Below, piece by piece: positions 11,340 through 24,200 of a DNA stretch of 64,000 nt. The position numbers and the translations under genes were made by a program. Numbering within the stretch: the stretch's first letter is position 1; every line of letters begins with the position of its first letter. The stretch spans positions 111,879,398-111,943,397 of the forward strand of contig CM072810.1 of NCBI GenBank assembly GCA_037013495.1, written 5' to 3'. The notes under the pieces were generated by a model. It ran no database searches and had not been told where the DNA came from. It saw only the letters and a program-made list of their open reading frames with translations. Origin of the DNA: Hippophae tibetana. Its lineage: Eukaryota > Streptophyta > Magnoliopsida > Rosales > Elaeagnaceae.

Positions 11340-13430
11340 TTATTTGTAATCATCTGCAATATTAGTTCTTAAGAAATAACCAAAATTCTTATTATCGTTT
11401 CTAATAATGAATTTAGAACTTATGACATATATTGCAAATTTCTTAATAGCTCTTTTAACAGCTAGATATTCTTTTTCATTACTGTGATAATTTAATTCTG
11501 GACCTTGGAAAGATCCTGATGTATATCTATAAAGATATTGATTTTTGTCATCTACTTTTGCTTTCAAAACTTATCCCTAATATTCTTGTGAAGCATATTT
11601 TTCAATTATCATTTTATCATCTAGCCTTAGAGGGTATAAAGTTGGTAAATTTTTTACCCTTACTTTTATTTTCTTTATATACAGAGTATCTTTTCTATCC
11701 ATTTCCCGATATAGTATTTTTTTTTCAATTTTTCTTGTAAAGGTTTTCACATTTATGTGAGTTTCTTGATATATGATTCAACATACGTCAGACATCCTAG
11801 AAATCTTTGTAATTGGCTTTTATCATTTCATTCAGTAGGAAAACTTTGAATGTAATTTAATATATGAGATTGTAGATTATGTTTTCTATTTTCAATTTTC
11901 AACGCTAAATACTTAATCTTTTGTTGGGTAAATACTGTTTTATTTTCAAAGAGTACAATGCATTCTTATAGAAAACTAATAATATCCAAATAACATTTAT
12001 TTAATTCATTATTATAAACCAAAATATCATCTATATAAACACAACAAATATTTTGTAGGTTTTTAAAGATATTATCCATACATCTATGAAAGATACGTGA
12101 AGCTTGTTTTAATCCAAATTGTACAACAGTCAATTGAAATTGTCTTTGAGGGTAGCTAAATGCCGTTAATTTTTAAGATTATTGATCCATTCTTATTTGC
12201 CAAAATCTATTTTTGCAATCAAAATTTGAGAAGTATTTCCTTCCTTTTATTAATGATAATAACTTTTTTTTTTGAAATAAAGTATCCATTGGTTTCTTTG
12301 TTCAATGTTTTGAAGTTTATTATAATTCTTTTTTTTAACTAAAAATATTGGACTAGAGTGAGGTGAATTACTTGGTATTATGACTTTTAGTTCCAAAAGT
12401 TCTTGAATTTATTTTTCAAATTCAATTATGTCTTCTGAAGTATAAATCATTGGTTTTACTCTAATAATCTTGTTAGGGCCTTTTAATTTTATATTGATAA
12501 TTATCTTAGATTTATTATTTTTGGATTCAAAGGATTTTCTAAGTTTACTATTTTTAATAATTTTCTGATACCTCATATGGTTTTATCTTCCTATATTTCG
12601 TTAAGAAAATAGTTTTATTTCTTCTATATATCTAATAAAATATTTTCTAAATAAGGTTTTTTATGCTCTATCTCACCACGTTTTCACTTTTTATGTTGTT
12701 CCATAAACATTGGGTTTGATACAATCAATTATTTTTTATACATAAATGGTTTCACCATCTAATGTTACACTTATTTTATCTAAATATTGTATAAAAAATT
12801 TATATACGTTTAGAAAATTATTTCTTATTAATAAATCAACTCATATTTCCTGTTGATATATGGTAGGAATATGAAATTTTTCTCCTATCATTATATCTGT
12901 ATATTTTAAAGCTTTATTAAGCTTTATTGTATTATTATTAGCAATTCTTACTATTAAATCTTTTGGTGCATATTCCCAATATTCTTCTAGAAACACATAT
13001 TTACTTGCTACATACATATTAACTAATGTATTTATATATGCAAATAAATTATAGCTGGTATAACCTTTAAATTTAAGTCATACATTTACGTTGGTACTAT
13101 TTATGGGTGTATCTATTACTTCCCTAAAATGAGTTTGTATTAATATTTGGATTCTTTTTAAATGAATGTATCAAAAAAATTCTTTATCTTTTTGGAGAAT
13201 TTTGGATAGTTTATTCAATATAGTTTCTTTGTCGATTAATGATATATTATACCTTCATTTTGCATCTCTAATATTAATGTTCAATTCTTTATTACTTATT
13301 TTATCATAAATTATGTGTTTTATTTAGAATAAATTTCTTAAAGATGGGTCTTTAAATCCATCTCTTTTTTAAAATTTTATTTTATTTTTTGAATTTATTT
13401 AAATTTTCTTTTGAATTATTACAATTTTTA
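11340..13430 (-). pseudogene. Pararetroviral pol remnant (PR-RT-RH)
   Basis: Minus-strand reading gives an N-terminal Glu/Ile/Asn-rich stretch near 13.5-13.4 kb and a degraded retropepsin region at about 13.1-12.8 kb containing EYWEYAPKD. Next comes an RT with FGLKQAS followed by YIDD, whose codons occupy 12026-12037 and which is the catalytic Asp pair. The RNase H at 11567-11340 remains open for 75 codons and contains ELNYHSNEKEYLAVK and RNDNKNF. The ELNYH...KE.LAV and TDNKNF-type blocks are characteristic of Caulimoviridae RNase H. Several stops and frame changes separate these domains; the initial Asp of the protease motif is not readable. It is non-functional. Confidence 0.8.
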
Positions 13431-13679
13431 ATGAAAAACATCATCTAATGTCTTCTATTTCTAATCCTAGTATTCTTTGATTTATTATTTTTTGATTTTC
13501 TATTATTTTTTTTTCCATCTTTAAGAATGTTACTATTTATTTTCGTTAGATTTAACCACGTTATGTTTTTAGGAAGTTTTTGAAATTTTAGGGGTATTTT
13601 TTGAAGATATCTTAAAATTTGAGAGTATTTTTGATATTATTTTAGAATTTTGTTGTTTTAAAAAGCTATTTGCCCACGT

Positions 13680-14935
13680 GTTAGAAAAGAATTTAGAATC
13701 AAACTAACTCTGCATGAAAGCTTTTGAGTTTATTATTATTATTTTCAATAAAGCTTAGAGCTGTAGGGTCAGAAGCATCAAGATAAGGTGTAGATGTCAG
13801 ACTGGGACACCTTATTTAGAGTATATCAGACGGATATTGACAAGAAAAAATTTTAGTAATTTTTTTGGTAATTGAAATTTAAACGGTACTCATTGATGAT
13901 CATGCAGAAATGATTCTGATCAAGTTGTTTTGGCCACAATTTATAGAATAGTTAGAAGCCAATATCACTACAATGTATATGTTACATCAATCACTAATTT
14001 TAGTTAAAACAAATTAAACATGATCTGTTTGCATGAAAGAGAAAGGAAGAAATAGGAGGGAGTCTCTCAAAGGATTAGATCCAAAATCAAACAGATATAG
14101 CCAAATATTTCACATCCCCACCATCGAAATTTCGCATCTTGTCAAAAAAAAAAAAAAAAAACAAAAACATGGGCATTTGTCTTTAAGTGACCTTTGAGGC
14201 TCAAAAACATTAATTTGGGATCCTCTATTTTTTTAATAACCTATTAAATTGTGTTGTAAGAGCGGATACATATTACTTTACATAAATTTTAATAGCAAAT
14301 TGACTATATAAAGTTAAAATTTGTTATTTATTTTAATAAGTTAATATTTTGACTTAAAAATCTTATCTTAAAAATTAACATTAGAATAAAATTCAATTTA
14401 CATTACATGAACGTACACAAAAAAGATTCTAAAATGAAAATAGACACATGTGAGTAACATGTGGTCCAGGTTTGTTTCAAAGAATAATAGACCTCAATAG
14501 ATATCAAGATGAAATTTTAAGATATAATTAAGACGATGTAAGATTTTTAACTCTTCTTAAAACTTAGTAAATTTAGTGAAGTTTGGTTGATATCTTCATG
14601 GAGATAAATGTGTACTCATTGAGACATAATTTGAACCTAATATTTTCTTAGATGTTTTCTCGTCAAGAAAAATTGTTGGATGAATAAATAAGTTTCAAAT
14701 TGTATAAAATATAAATAGCAGATTTATTAGATAGTAACATTCTGGATTGAAACCGGGCCTAACAACTTGTTATAACCAATTAACAAATTTCGATAAATGT
14801 TAACTTGTTATAGCCGATCAAAACATGATGGTCCTGCTTAAAAAGAAAGAAAAAAAGTCACATATGAGCCCTAGAGAGATCTTTACACTTACAAAAGGTC
14901 CCCAAGAGACAAATGCCAGGTAACCCTAGTACTAG
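13680..14935. other. Intergenic stretch upstream of the potassium channel gene
   Basis: AT-rich sequence with a poly(A) run at 14143-14160 and no open frame of note. The repeated phrases TAACTTGTTATAACC / TTAACTTGTTATAGCC near 14760-14815 suggest a small degenerate duplication. It probably contains distal promoter sequence of the downstream gene, but I see no defined element. Confidence 0.35.
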
Positions 14936-14937
14936 TG

Positions 14938-14947
14938 ATATATATAC
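14938..14947 (+). promoter_or_regulatory. Candidate TATA box of the AKT2-like gene
   Basis: GATATATATACAC lies about 280 bases upstream of the start codon. The following leader has a TTC-repeat pyrimidine tract at 15068-15085, common in plant 5' UTRs. The transcription start is not known. Confidence 0.3.
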
Positions 14948-15133
14948 ACAGGACCAGAAGTATAGCAACCACATAAACTGTTTTACACCCACAACATTAA
15001 TATCACAAATAAAATGTCCTCTTTCTTATTGCTTTTTTTGACTACACCACTATTAATTTCTTTAAACTCTTCTTCTTCTTCTTCTTTTTTTCTTTAATTT
15101 TATCTCTAAATCATGTCATAAATATTTATATAT

Positions 15134-15205
15134 ATGTTGAGAGCGATTAGTTCTAATAAGATATTAATGGAACTGAGATTTAGTCCATATTACTATCTTC
15201 ATTAA
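15134..15205 (+). promoter_or_regulatory. Upstream open reading frame(s) in the AKT2-like leader
   Basis: A 23-codon uORF (ATG 15134, TAA 15203-15205) ends 12 bases before the main ATG at 15218. A minimal ATG-TCA-TAA uORF lies at 15113-15121. If the transcript starts near 14970 both would be in the leader and could dampen translation. Confidence 0.35.
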
Positions 15206-15217
15206 ACTACCTCTAAC

Positions 15218-18200
15218 ATGAAGAAATTGGGTGGTGAAAAAGGCCTTGATGAGCAAACTAATATTCAAAAACAAGAAGAGAAAGATGAAATCTCTTCACA
15301 ACTCAATTTGAGTAACATCTCAAAGCTCATACTTCCTCCTTTGGGTGTTTCAAGTTATAATCAAACTTCAGTGGAATCAAATGGATGGATTATTTCTCCT
15401 ATGAATTCAAAATACAGGTACCAAATTAAAAAAAGTGTGTTGATGTATTTCTTAATCTCTCTTATGGTGTTTACTTGTTCTTATACATTGCAGCTTTCAT
15501 AAATACTCAATAACTCATATGAGCAACATATTTGAGAGCTAGTTATATATATATGAAATATGTATTATTCTATTATATTTAACAAAAAAAATGAGATAAA
15601 AAATTAATTTTATTATTATTTGGTATCATTTTTACAACTAAATAGATTTCAATGATACATTTTTGACAAACAAAAAGATTCAAAAATATTATAATAATCA
15701 TTTAGTCAGCTCTTACAAAACCATATATACATAACACATTTTAAATGAAACTAGTGCTTTGTATTATGTTTTCATTTTATAAAAATAAAAAAACATATAA
15801 CATGAATGATTATCAACTGAGTATTGTATGTTTAACAACTAAATTAGAAAAGAAAAAAATTAATTTTAAATTGAAGGAAATTAAAAATGAATAGTAAAAT
15901 TCCTCGTCATTTTTCAGAGAACTCTTAACACATATATATAATTTATGAGTATATATTTATTTTTTTGATTAACCAGATGTAGAAAATTATTATATTTCAA
16001 ATCCTCTATCTTAATTTATATTTTATTAAAAATATCAGGATACGTTATTTAAAATATTATATTTTATATAAAAAATTATAACAAAAATTAAACATAATTT
16101 AAGATATTTTTTTAAGTATAATAACGGCCAATACCATTTTAGCTACCTTTTCACATATAATAATAATTGTGCAGGTGTTGGGAAGCATTTATGGTGCTTT
16201 TGGTTGCTTACTCAGCATGGGTTTACCCTTTTGAAGTTGCATTTCTAAACTCATCCCCAAAGAAACAACTATATGTTATAGACAACATTGTTGATCTGTT
16301 TTTTGCCATTGATATCACTTTGACATTTTTTGTGGCATACATTGATTCCAGAACTCATCTGCTTGTCAGAGACTCCAAAAATATTGCCATGAGGTCAGTA
16401 TTATTATTATATTTCATCTTTAATTTGCTCCATTTCAAAGCGCTTTTTTAAAAGTGATTTTAAGAGACTTAAGTAGTTTTAATGAAGTGGTATGGTTAAA
16501 AACGATTCAAAGAGAAGAAGTGTATTTAGTTATTTTTTTTATCAAATTGATTATAAATTGTATTTTAGTAATTATTTCTTAAAAGTAATCTCACTTCTCC
16601 TAAAAAGACTAACAATGTTTATAATTTTTTTGAAAGCAATTCAATTAAAGAATCGTCAGACACCATTAAATGTTGTGATTTGGCTTATTTGATAGCACAT
16701 TAATTCGATCCAAAGATGAAACAGTACAAAATGAACTCTTTTATTCTTTTTGAAAAGGGAGTTTTAAATTGAATATAATAACTTTAATTTGATTAATTGT
16801 CTAGAAAATTTTTTTTTAGCTAATTATCAAAATCCAGATGGTTCTTATGTCATATAAAGTGATAGAGAATTTCAAAAAAAAAAAAAATTAAAGTAAGAGA
16901 AAAGGCTAATTCTGACTTTTTAAAATTCTCTTCTTAAAAGTAACTTCATTATCTCATGTGTGTGATTGGAAGAAGAATTTCTCATCATTTGTAAGAGAAG
17001 AAAGAATATCTCTCTATCATGCAAATGGCTTTGATTCTACTTTTTCGTTCTTTTTTAAATTATGCTATGAATTCTATGTTTATTCTTCCTTTTAGGATAT
17101 ATATTAAAATTTTGATATTTAAGAAAGAGGATTTTAATCATGATATTTTTTTTTGTCTTTACTAAATTTACTAGAATGCTGCTAGAATCTTCAATTTATA
17201 TGTTGGAATACAAGAAAATCAAAAGGAAAAAAGAAAAGAAGTTACAATAAAGCTATTTGGGAATCAATCTTGATCCGCAATTTAAATGTACAGAAATCTG
17301 ATCTGCTTAGTTACAGTATTTTTTTTTTTTTGAATAGTATCCACCCAGTTTTTAGCCAAAGTCTAACATTAGAACAATAGTTTTGTTTCTGTCTTTTTCA
17401 AACTATATTCTTTGAACAACTAATCAGGAATATTGTGTAAGGGTACGTTTGTTTATGATTCTGAGCCCATGAAAAAGCACTTTTAACATCAAAAAAGCAC
17501 TTTAGAACAAAAACATAAAAATATTTTGTCATAAGCAAGGATCAAAACACATTTGTACTAGCTTGCTGATATAAAATGCGAATCTTCTTGAAACTACTTC
17601 TTTAGAAGCGCAAGTAAAGTAACCATTAGTTTGTATTTTAAGAAGGTACATGAAAGTAGAACCTGCATTTTGATATGGAAAATATTTGCTTCAATTATAA
17701 ATACCCAACATATTTTAAAACAACAAAAAGATCCCAATAAATTTGAAAACCAATAATTATATCCTTCTTGTCACTGTTTCAAACTTTTTGAAAGAAAGTG
17801 TTTGCAAAAATATCAAATCATGTATTCCAACTATTTTAAATGTATGATAATGGGGATGATTCTGATGTTTTAGGTATCTCTCAACTTGGTTTTTGATGGA
17901 TGTGGCATCTACCATCCCATTTGAGGCACTGGCCTACTTATTCACAGGCAAAAACAGAGTGAGCCTTTCTTACTCCCTCTTGGGATTGCTCAGATTTTGG
18001 AGAATAAGAAGAGTTAAGCAGTTCTTCACTAGGTTGGTCTTTTAACTTCATGTAATTGACAACATATTTAACTTAACTTTACCACCCTAAAAAAAAAAAG
18101 GGAATCTAATGTTCTTATCTGGCAGACTTGAGAAGGACATCAGATTCAGTTATTTTTGGATCAGATGTGCCAGACTTATATTTGTGAGTAAATCTTTACT

Positions 18201-21200
18201 ACTTACAACTTTGATGTTGTAGTGTTAATTTGTTTATGCTTCTGTTAAAATCGATTTTTAGTCAAAAAGGGTTTTAGAGGAAGTGATTTCAGTAAGAATC
18301 ACAGAACTTATGCTTCATAAATCACAAATTTGAGCTTGAAAACACTATGACAAGTTTTTGTTTGGGAAATTACGTAAATTCTTAATAAGTCAGACTTATG
18401 ATAAAGTAAGAATAGAAAAATAACACACAAATTTGATAACGAATTTCGGTCAATCTTGCTTACGTCTCCAGACCTATTGTAGATCTTTTTACTGAAAGAG
18501 AATAAATTACACAAGGTGTTTACAACACTCACAACTCACAACCCACAACCCACAACCCAATTACATCTCAGAAAATTACTCTCAATTTTCTCTTACAAAA
18601 GCTTTTCTCTCTAAGTTTTTCTCTTAATTGGAATGAACACTTTGGATGATTAATTCATTACAATTATACATCTATTTATAGAAAAATTCACTCCTTGAAT
18701 TACTCCTTAAATTAATGGTTCCTTGAATTGCTTCTTGAATTAAGCTCCATGTTTTACTTCTTATTTTGCTCCTTAATTTGCTCCTTAAATTAAGGAGCTT
18801 TATAACAATCTCCCACTTGAAGACTGATTTTAATCTATCTTCACACCTCGATCAATGCACCAACTTTTCTAGTCTTTGTTACTCTAGCAGACCAACTGAA
18901 GTTGAACACAATTTCAATTTTTCAATAGTCACCACCTTTGTTAACATATCTGCTGGATTTTTGCTTCTTTGAATCTTCTCCAGTATTAACACATCATCTT
19001 CCAATAGAGATCTGATGAAGTGATAACGAAGTCTAATATGCTTGGTTCTAGAATGAAATGCTGAATTCTTCGCCAAGTGTATTGCATTTTGACTATCACT
19101 ATGTAGAACATTCTTCTCCTGTTTGAATCCCAACTCAGTTAACAAACCTTGAAGTCATATCATCTCTTTACTAGCTTCAGTTACTGCTACATACTCAGCC
19201 TATGTAGTGGATAGAGTGACAATTTTCTGTATTTGTGACATCCAACTAACAGCTGTAGTTCCAATAGTAAATATATAACTGATGGTGCTTCTTCGGTGAT
19301 CAACTTCACCTCCAAAGTCTACGTCTACGTACCCTTACACTTTTAACTCTCTTTTACTAAAGTACAAACACTTTTCTATGGTGCCTCACAGATACCTCAA
19401 AATCCACTTGACTGCTTCCCAATGAGTTTTTCCTGAATTTGACATAAATCTGCTAACAACTCTCACTGCATGGCCAATGTCTGGTCTCGTACAGACCATT
19501 GCGTACATAAAAATTCCAATGACTGAGGCATAAGGAACCGTAGCCATGAATTCTATCTCTTCCTCTGTTTAAGGGGACTGATCATTAGATAAGTGAAAAT
19601 GACTGGCCAAGGGTGTGCTAACTGGCTTGGCATCGCCCATGTTGAATCTTTACAAAACACGATTGATGTACTCTGCTTGAGATAACTGAAAGGATCCTTT
19701 CTTCTTATTTCTTGTGATTTTCATTCCAAGAATCTTCTTTTTTGGACCCAAGTCTTTCATGTCAAACTCCTTTGACAATTGATGGTTCAACCTTCTGATA
19801 TCATCCATATCTGAACCTGCTACTAACATATCATTGACATAAAGTAGTAAAATGATATAACTGGACCTATATCTCTTGAAGTAGCAACAGTGGTCGGCAT
19901 CGCACTTCTGGAAACCTTCCTTGTGCATGAAGTTGCAAACTTTCTATACCATTGTCTCGGGGCTTGTTTCAAGCCATACAAACTCTTCTTAAGTCTGCAC
20001 ACTATGTTCTTCTTCCCTCTTTCTGAGAAACCTTCTGGCTAGTACATGTATATCTCTTCATCTAAATCTTCATGAAGGAATGCAGTCTTCACATCCAACT
20101 GTTCAAGATGAAGATCTTTAATGGCTACAATACTCAACACTGATATGATAGTATTAAGCTTCACAATGGGAGCAAAAATTTCAGTGTAGTCAACTCCTTC
20201 CTTCTGTTGAAACCCTTTGACAACTAGGTGGGCTTTGTATCTCTTGGAACCATCATGCTTCTCTTTCACCCAGTACACCCATTTGTTGTGAAATTCCTTC
20301 TTTTCCATAGGTAACTCAGCTAGTTCCCATGTCTGGTTGGAGATGAGAGATTTCGTTTCTTCTTTCATAGCAAGCTCCCACTTGTTGGAATCTCGAGTCT
20401 GACAAGCTTCATCATAAAATTCAGGCTCCCCTCCATCAGTCAGCAACATATAGTTCATGTATCTCATGTTAGGCACATGAGGTCGAGAATACCTTCTCAA
20501 TATAGGAGCTGGAGTAAGAGATTGTAGTGTGTCGGAATGTTGTGTACTGCTCTGTCTAATAAGTTCCTCTGGCTGAGGACTTGTTACAATTGGTTCTATT
20601 GCGGAACTATTTGGGACATCATCTACATCTGTAAATACTGACTCATTCTGCTCTGAGTCATTGGCGTCTATTTTATGCATGTCCTTATACATCACCCTTT
20701 CGTTGAAAATCACATCTCTACTACGAATAACTTTCTTCTTTTTGTCATCCCAAATGCGGTAGCCAAACTCATCCTCACCATAGCCGATAAATGTGCATTT
20801 CTTGGATTTGGGATCAAGCTTATTCCTGCCTTGATCACTGATATGCACAAATCCTACACAATCGAAAACTTTTAGATGTGATAGATTCGCCTCTTTTCTG
20901 CTCCATACCTCCTCTGGTATTTTATGCTCCAATGGAATAGATAGGCCTCGGTTGATCAAGTAAGTTGTCGTGTTGATTGTTTCTGCCCAAAACTGCTTTG
21001 GTAGACCTGACTATATACGAATGCTTCTGGCTCTTTCTGTCAACGTTCAATTCATACGCTCAGCTACACCATTGTGTTGAGGCGTGCCTGGCACAGTTCT
21101 TTCCATTCTAATCCCGTGCATGGCACAGTTATTTCATATTCTAATCCCGTCTCATTTTTCACCATAGCTTTCCATCTTTTGAAAGCCTCAAATACTTCAC

Positions 21201-24200
21201 ACTTATGCTTTAGAAAGTAAACACATACCTTCCGAGAGTGATCATCGATGAAAGTCACGAAGTAGTGTTTCCCACCAATAGATGAGACGATCGTTGGTCC
21301 CTAAAAATTAAAGTGAATAAGCTCTAGCCTTTCCTTCTTTGGGGTTCTGCCACTTGTCTAAAAGCTGACTCTCTTTTGCTTTCCAAGTATGCAATCTTCA
21401 CACATGTCCATCTCTACAGACTGTAGACCTGGAAGTTTTCCTTTTGAGTGCATAATCTTCATCCCCTTCTCACTCATGTGGCCTAGTCTCTGGTGCCACA
21501 AATTTGGTGTTTCATTGCCTGCTACAATTGTGATTGAACAACGTGCCTCTGTTGTCATGTAAAGAGTGACACTTTTCTTGCCTCGAGCAACTGTCATTAC
21601 ACCCTTTGAAATCTTCCAATCATCACCATGGAAGATCGTAGTGTAGCCTTCATTGGCCAACTACCCTATTGAGATTAAGTTCCTTCTGAGGTCGGGAATA
21701 TGCTTGACATCCTTCAGCTCCCAAACAGACTCGTTCAACTTAATCTTCACTACACCTTTGCCAATAATAGCACGTGGTTAATCATCACCAAGATATACCT
21801 TTCCAAGGTTTCCAGAGACATATTTCTCGAAAAATTCTTTCTGTGAAGTAGCATGGAACGATGCTCCAGAGTCTAACACCCAAGATTCTTCCTTGATCTC
21901 CAAAGAGCATATCAATGCATTATCCTCTCCTAAGGTGGAAGTAACATTTTCCTCTACCTTCAGTTGTTTGTCCTTCGGTGCACTCTTGTACTGATTTTTG
22001 TAGTGTCTGGTTCTTCCACAATTCCAACACTCGATAGTCTTTAAGCTATGAGAATTATTAGGATTCCTGGATTTGGACCTCCTGTCCTTTGATCTACCTC
22101 GGTAGTCTGTTCTGCCATGTCCATACCCTTTGGTTGAATTTCTTCCTCTTGACTCTGTATGCAAAACTGAAGAAGTTGATGATTCACCTGACTCTCTACG
22201 TCAGATCTCTTCACTGAGAACCAAATCATAAACATCATCAAATTTCAACTTATTGTTTCCTGACGAGCTACTCACAGCCGTGACAGTAGCATTCTAGCTT
22301 TCTGGTAGAGAAGACAAAAGTATCAATGCTCGTACTTCTTCATTTAATTCAATTTCCATTGAACTCAACTGGGTTGTGACTGTGTTGAGTTCATTAAGAT
22401 GTTGAGCTACCGATGCGCCTTTCGTCATCCGCAAATTGAACAAACGCATCATCAAGTGCACTTTGTTTGAGGCTGATGGCTTCTCATACATATTGGAGAG
22501 AGCTTCCATAAGACCCATCGTTGTTTTTTCCTTTGCTATGTTGAAAGCAACATTATGGGATAACGTCAATCGAATAACTCCGAGGGCTTATCTGTCTAGA
22601 AGATTCCAATCTTCTTCCTTCATAGCCTCTGGCTTCTTCCCTCAGAGAGGTTGATACAAATTTCTTTAATACAGATAATCCTCTATCTGCATTTTCCAAA
22701 ATCTGAAATCTATGCCATCGAATTTCTCAAGTTTCACCTTTCCTTCATCTACGGCCATTGCTCCCACTCAAATCTGACTTCCTCCGGATCGTTTATGACT
22801 ATTTCTGCAAACCACCGTGTATTAGAACACCTCCGTCGACAAACCAATATCGCCAACAAATTTTACTATTCACGTAAATAGTAACCTTGTAGAAAATTGA
22901 CAAGAATCACCACCAATAGCTATAATACTAGTTGTTGGGAAATTACGCAAATTCTCGATAAGTTAGACTTATGAGAAAACAAGAATAGAAAAATAACACA
23001 AATTTGATAACGGAGTTCGGCCAATCTTGTTTACGTCTCTGGACCTGCTGTAGATCTTTTTACTGAAAGAGGAGAAATTATACAAGGTGTTTACAACACT
23101 CACAACTCACAACCCACGACCCAATTACATCCAAGAAAATTACTCTCAATTTTCTCTCACAAAAGCTTTTCTCTCAATTGGAATGAACACTTTGGATGAT
23201 TAATTCATTACAATTACACATCTATTTATAGAAAAATTCACTCCTTGAATTACTCATTAAATTAATGATTCCTTGAATTGTTCCTTGAATTAAGCTCTAT
23301 GTTTTACTCCATGTTTTACTCCATATTTTACTCCTTATTTTGGTCCATATTTTACTCCTTAATTTGCTCATTAAATTAAAGAGATTTATAACAATCTCCA
23401 ACAGTTTTTTCCCATTTGATTTATAAGCATTTTTACATTATGTTAAAAACATAGATGTTAGTATTTTTTTTCTTTCTTTTGGATATCAAGAAATCCTTTT
23501 ACATATTAAAAAATTACATATAAAGATGAATAGTTGCTTTTGTTACTAAACTTTTATGGATTTGTTTTTTAAAATTAGATATATTTATCATATTTTTAAA
23601 AATTTGTGCATTTTATTCCTTTCTTGAAAATTTTGGATTGTTTAATATTATTTTGTTTAAAAAACTTAAATTGTGTTGAATTATATCGAATTAAATCTTA
23701 TTGAAAAAGGCTATTAGATGTTTAAAGAAAAAATGTTTTCAAAAGTTAAAAACAAATGTCAACTAAAGTGATTAAAATAATTAAAATTATCATAAAATAA
23801 CTAAAATATTAAAAAATATAACAGTTAATTAAACTTTAAGATTTTAAAATTAGTAAAAAAAAAATATTCCATAAAACATATTAAAAAAAAGTTAACGTTC
23901 AGGGTGTGACAATCATGAAAAGGTTTATATTTATTATTATTATTATTTCTTTATAGTAACTTTTTTCCCCTTCTTATTTTGATTGAAATAGGTGACACTG
24001 TTCTTAGTACATTGTGCTGGATGTTTATACTACCTGCTAGCTGATCGATACCCTCAGCAAGGAAAGACATGGATTGGAACAGTGATTCCAAATTTTCGAG
24101 AAACTAGTCTTTCGATTCGATATATTTCAGCCTTATACTGGTCTGTAACCACCATGACAACTGTTGGTTATGGTGATCTTCATGCAGTTAATGCCAGGGA

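Larger units (their letters stand above)
8568..13430 (-). mobile_element. Endogenous pararetrovirus (Caulimoviridae-like), decayed partial copy
   Basis: Read on the minus strand, the segment shows in order a pol remnant (aspartic protease, reverse transcriptase, RNase H; 13.43-11.34 kb), a transactivator/inclusion-body-like gene (11.13-9.74 kb), a 35S-like core promoter (9547-9516), a leader of about 0.9 kb and a tRNA-Met primer-binding-like site (8579-8568). This is the downstream half of a caulimovirus-type genome. No movement or coat protein gene is recognised, so the copy appears partial. Frames contain many stops and frameshifts, so it cannot encode working virus. It lacks LTRs, which separates it from Gypsy or Copia elements. 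Confidence 0.8.
18359..23403 (-). mobile_element. Full-length decayed Ty1/Copia retrotransposon in AKT2-like intron 4
   Basis: The element is bounded by LTRs (18359-18815 and 22933-23403) and a perfect 5-bp target-site duplication GTTTT (18354-18358 and 23404-23408). It lies antisense to the channel gene. The right LTR is the 5' LTR in element orientation. Next to it TAGTATTATAGC (complement of 22919-22930) is 9/12 identical to the tRNA-Met primer-binding site. By eye the LTRs differ at about 20 positions in their first ~190 bases, so the insertion is old. The upstream flank (about 18230-18358) itself looks like a MITE fragment, so the Copia may be nested. It lies wholly in the intron and leaves the splice sites intact. 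Confidence 0.93.

Noticed and set aside
18308-18532. 74-codon minus frame at the Copia boundary
   Set aside because: It straddles the LTR edge and host intron, so it cannot be a natural gene.
20675-20875. Plus-strand frame within the Copia element
   Set aside because: Antisense shadow of the Copia connection/RT region.
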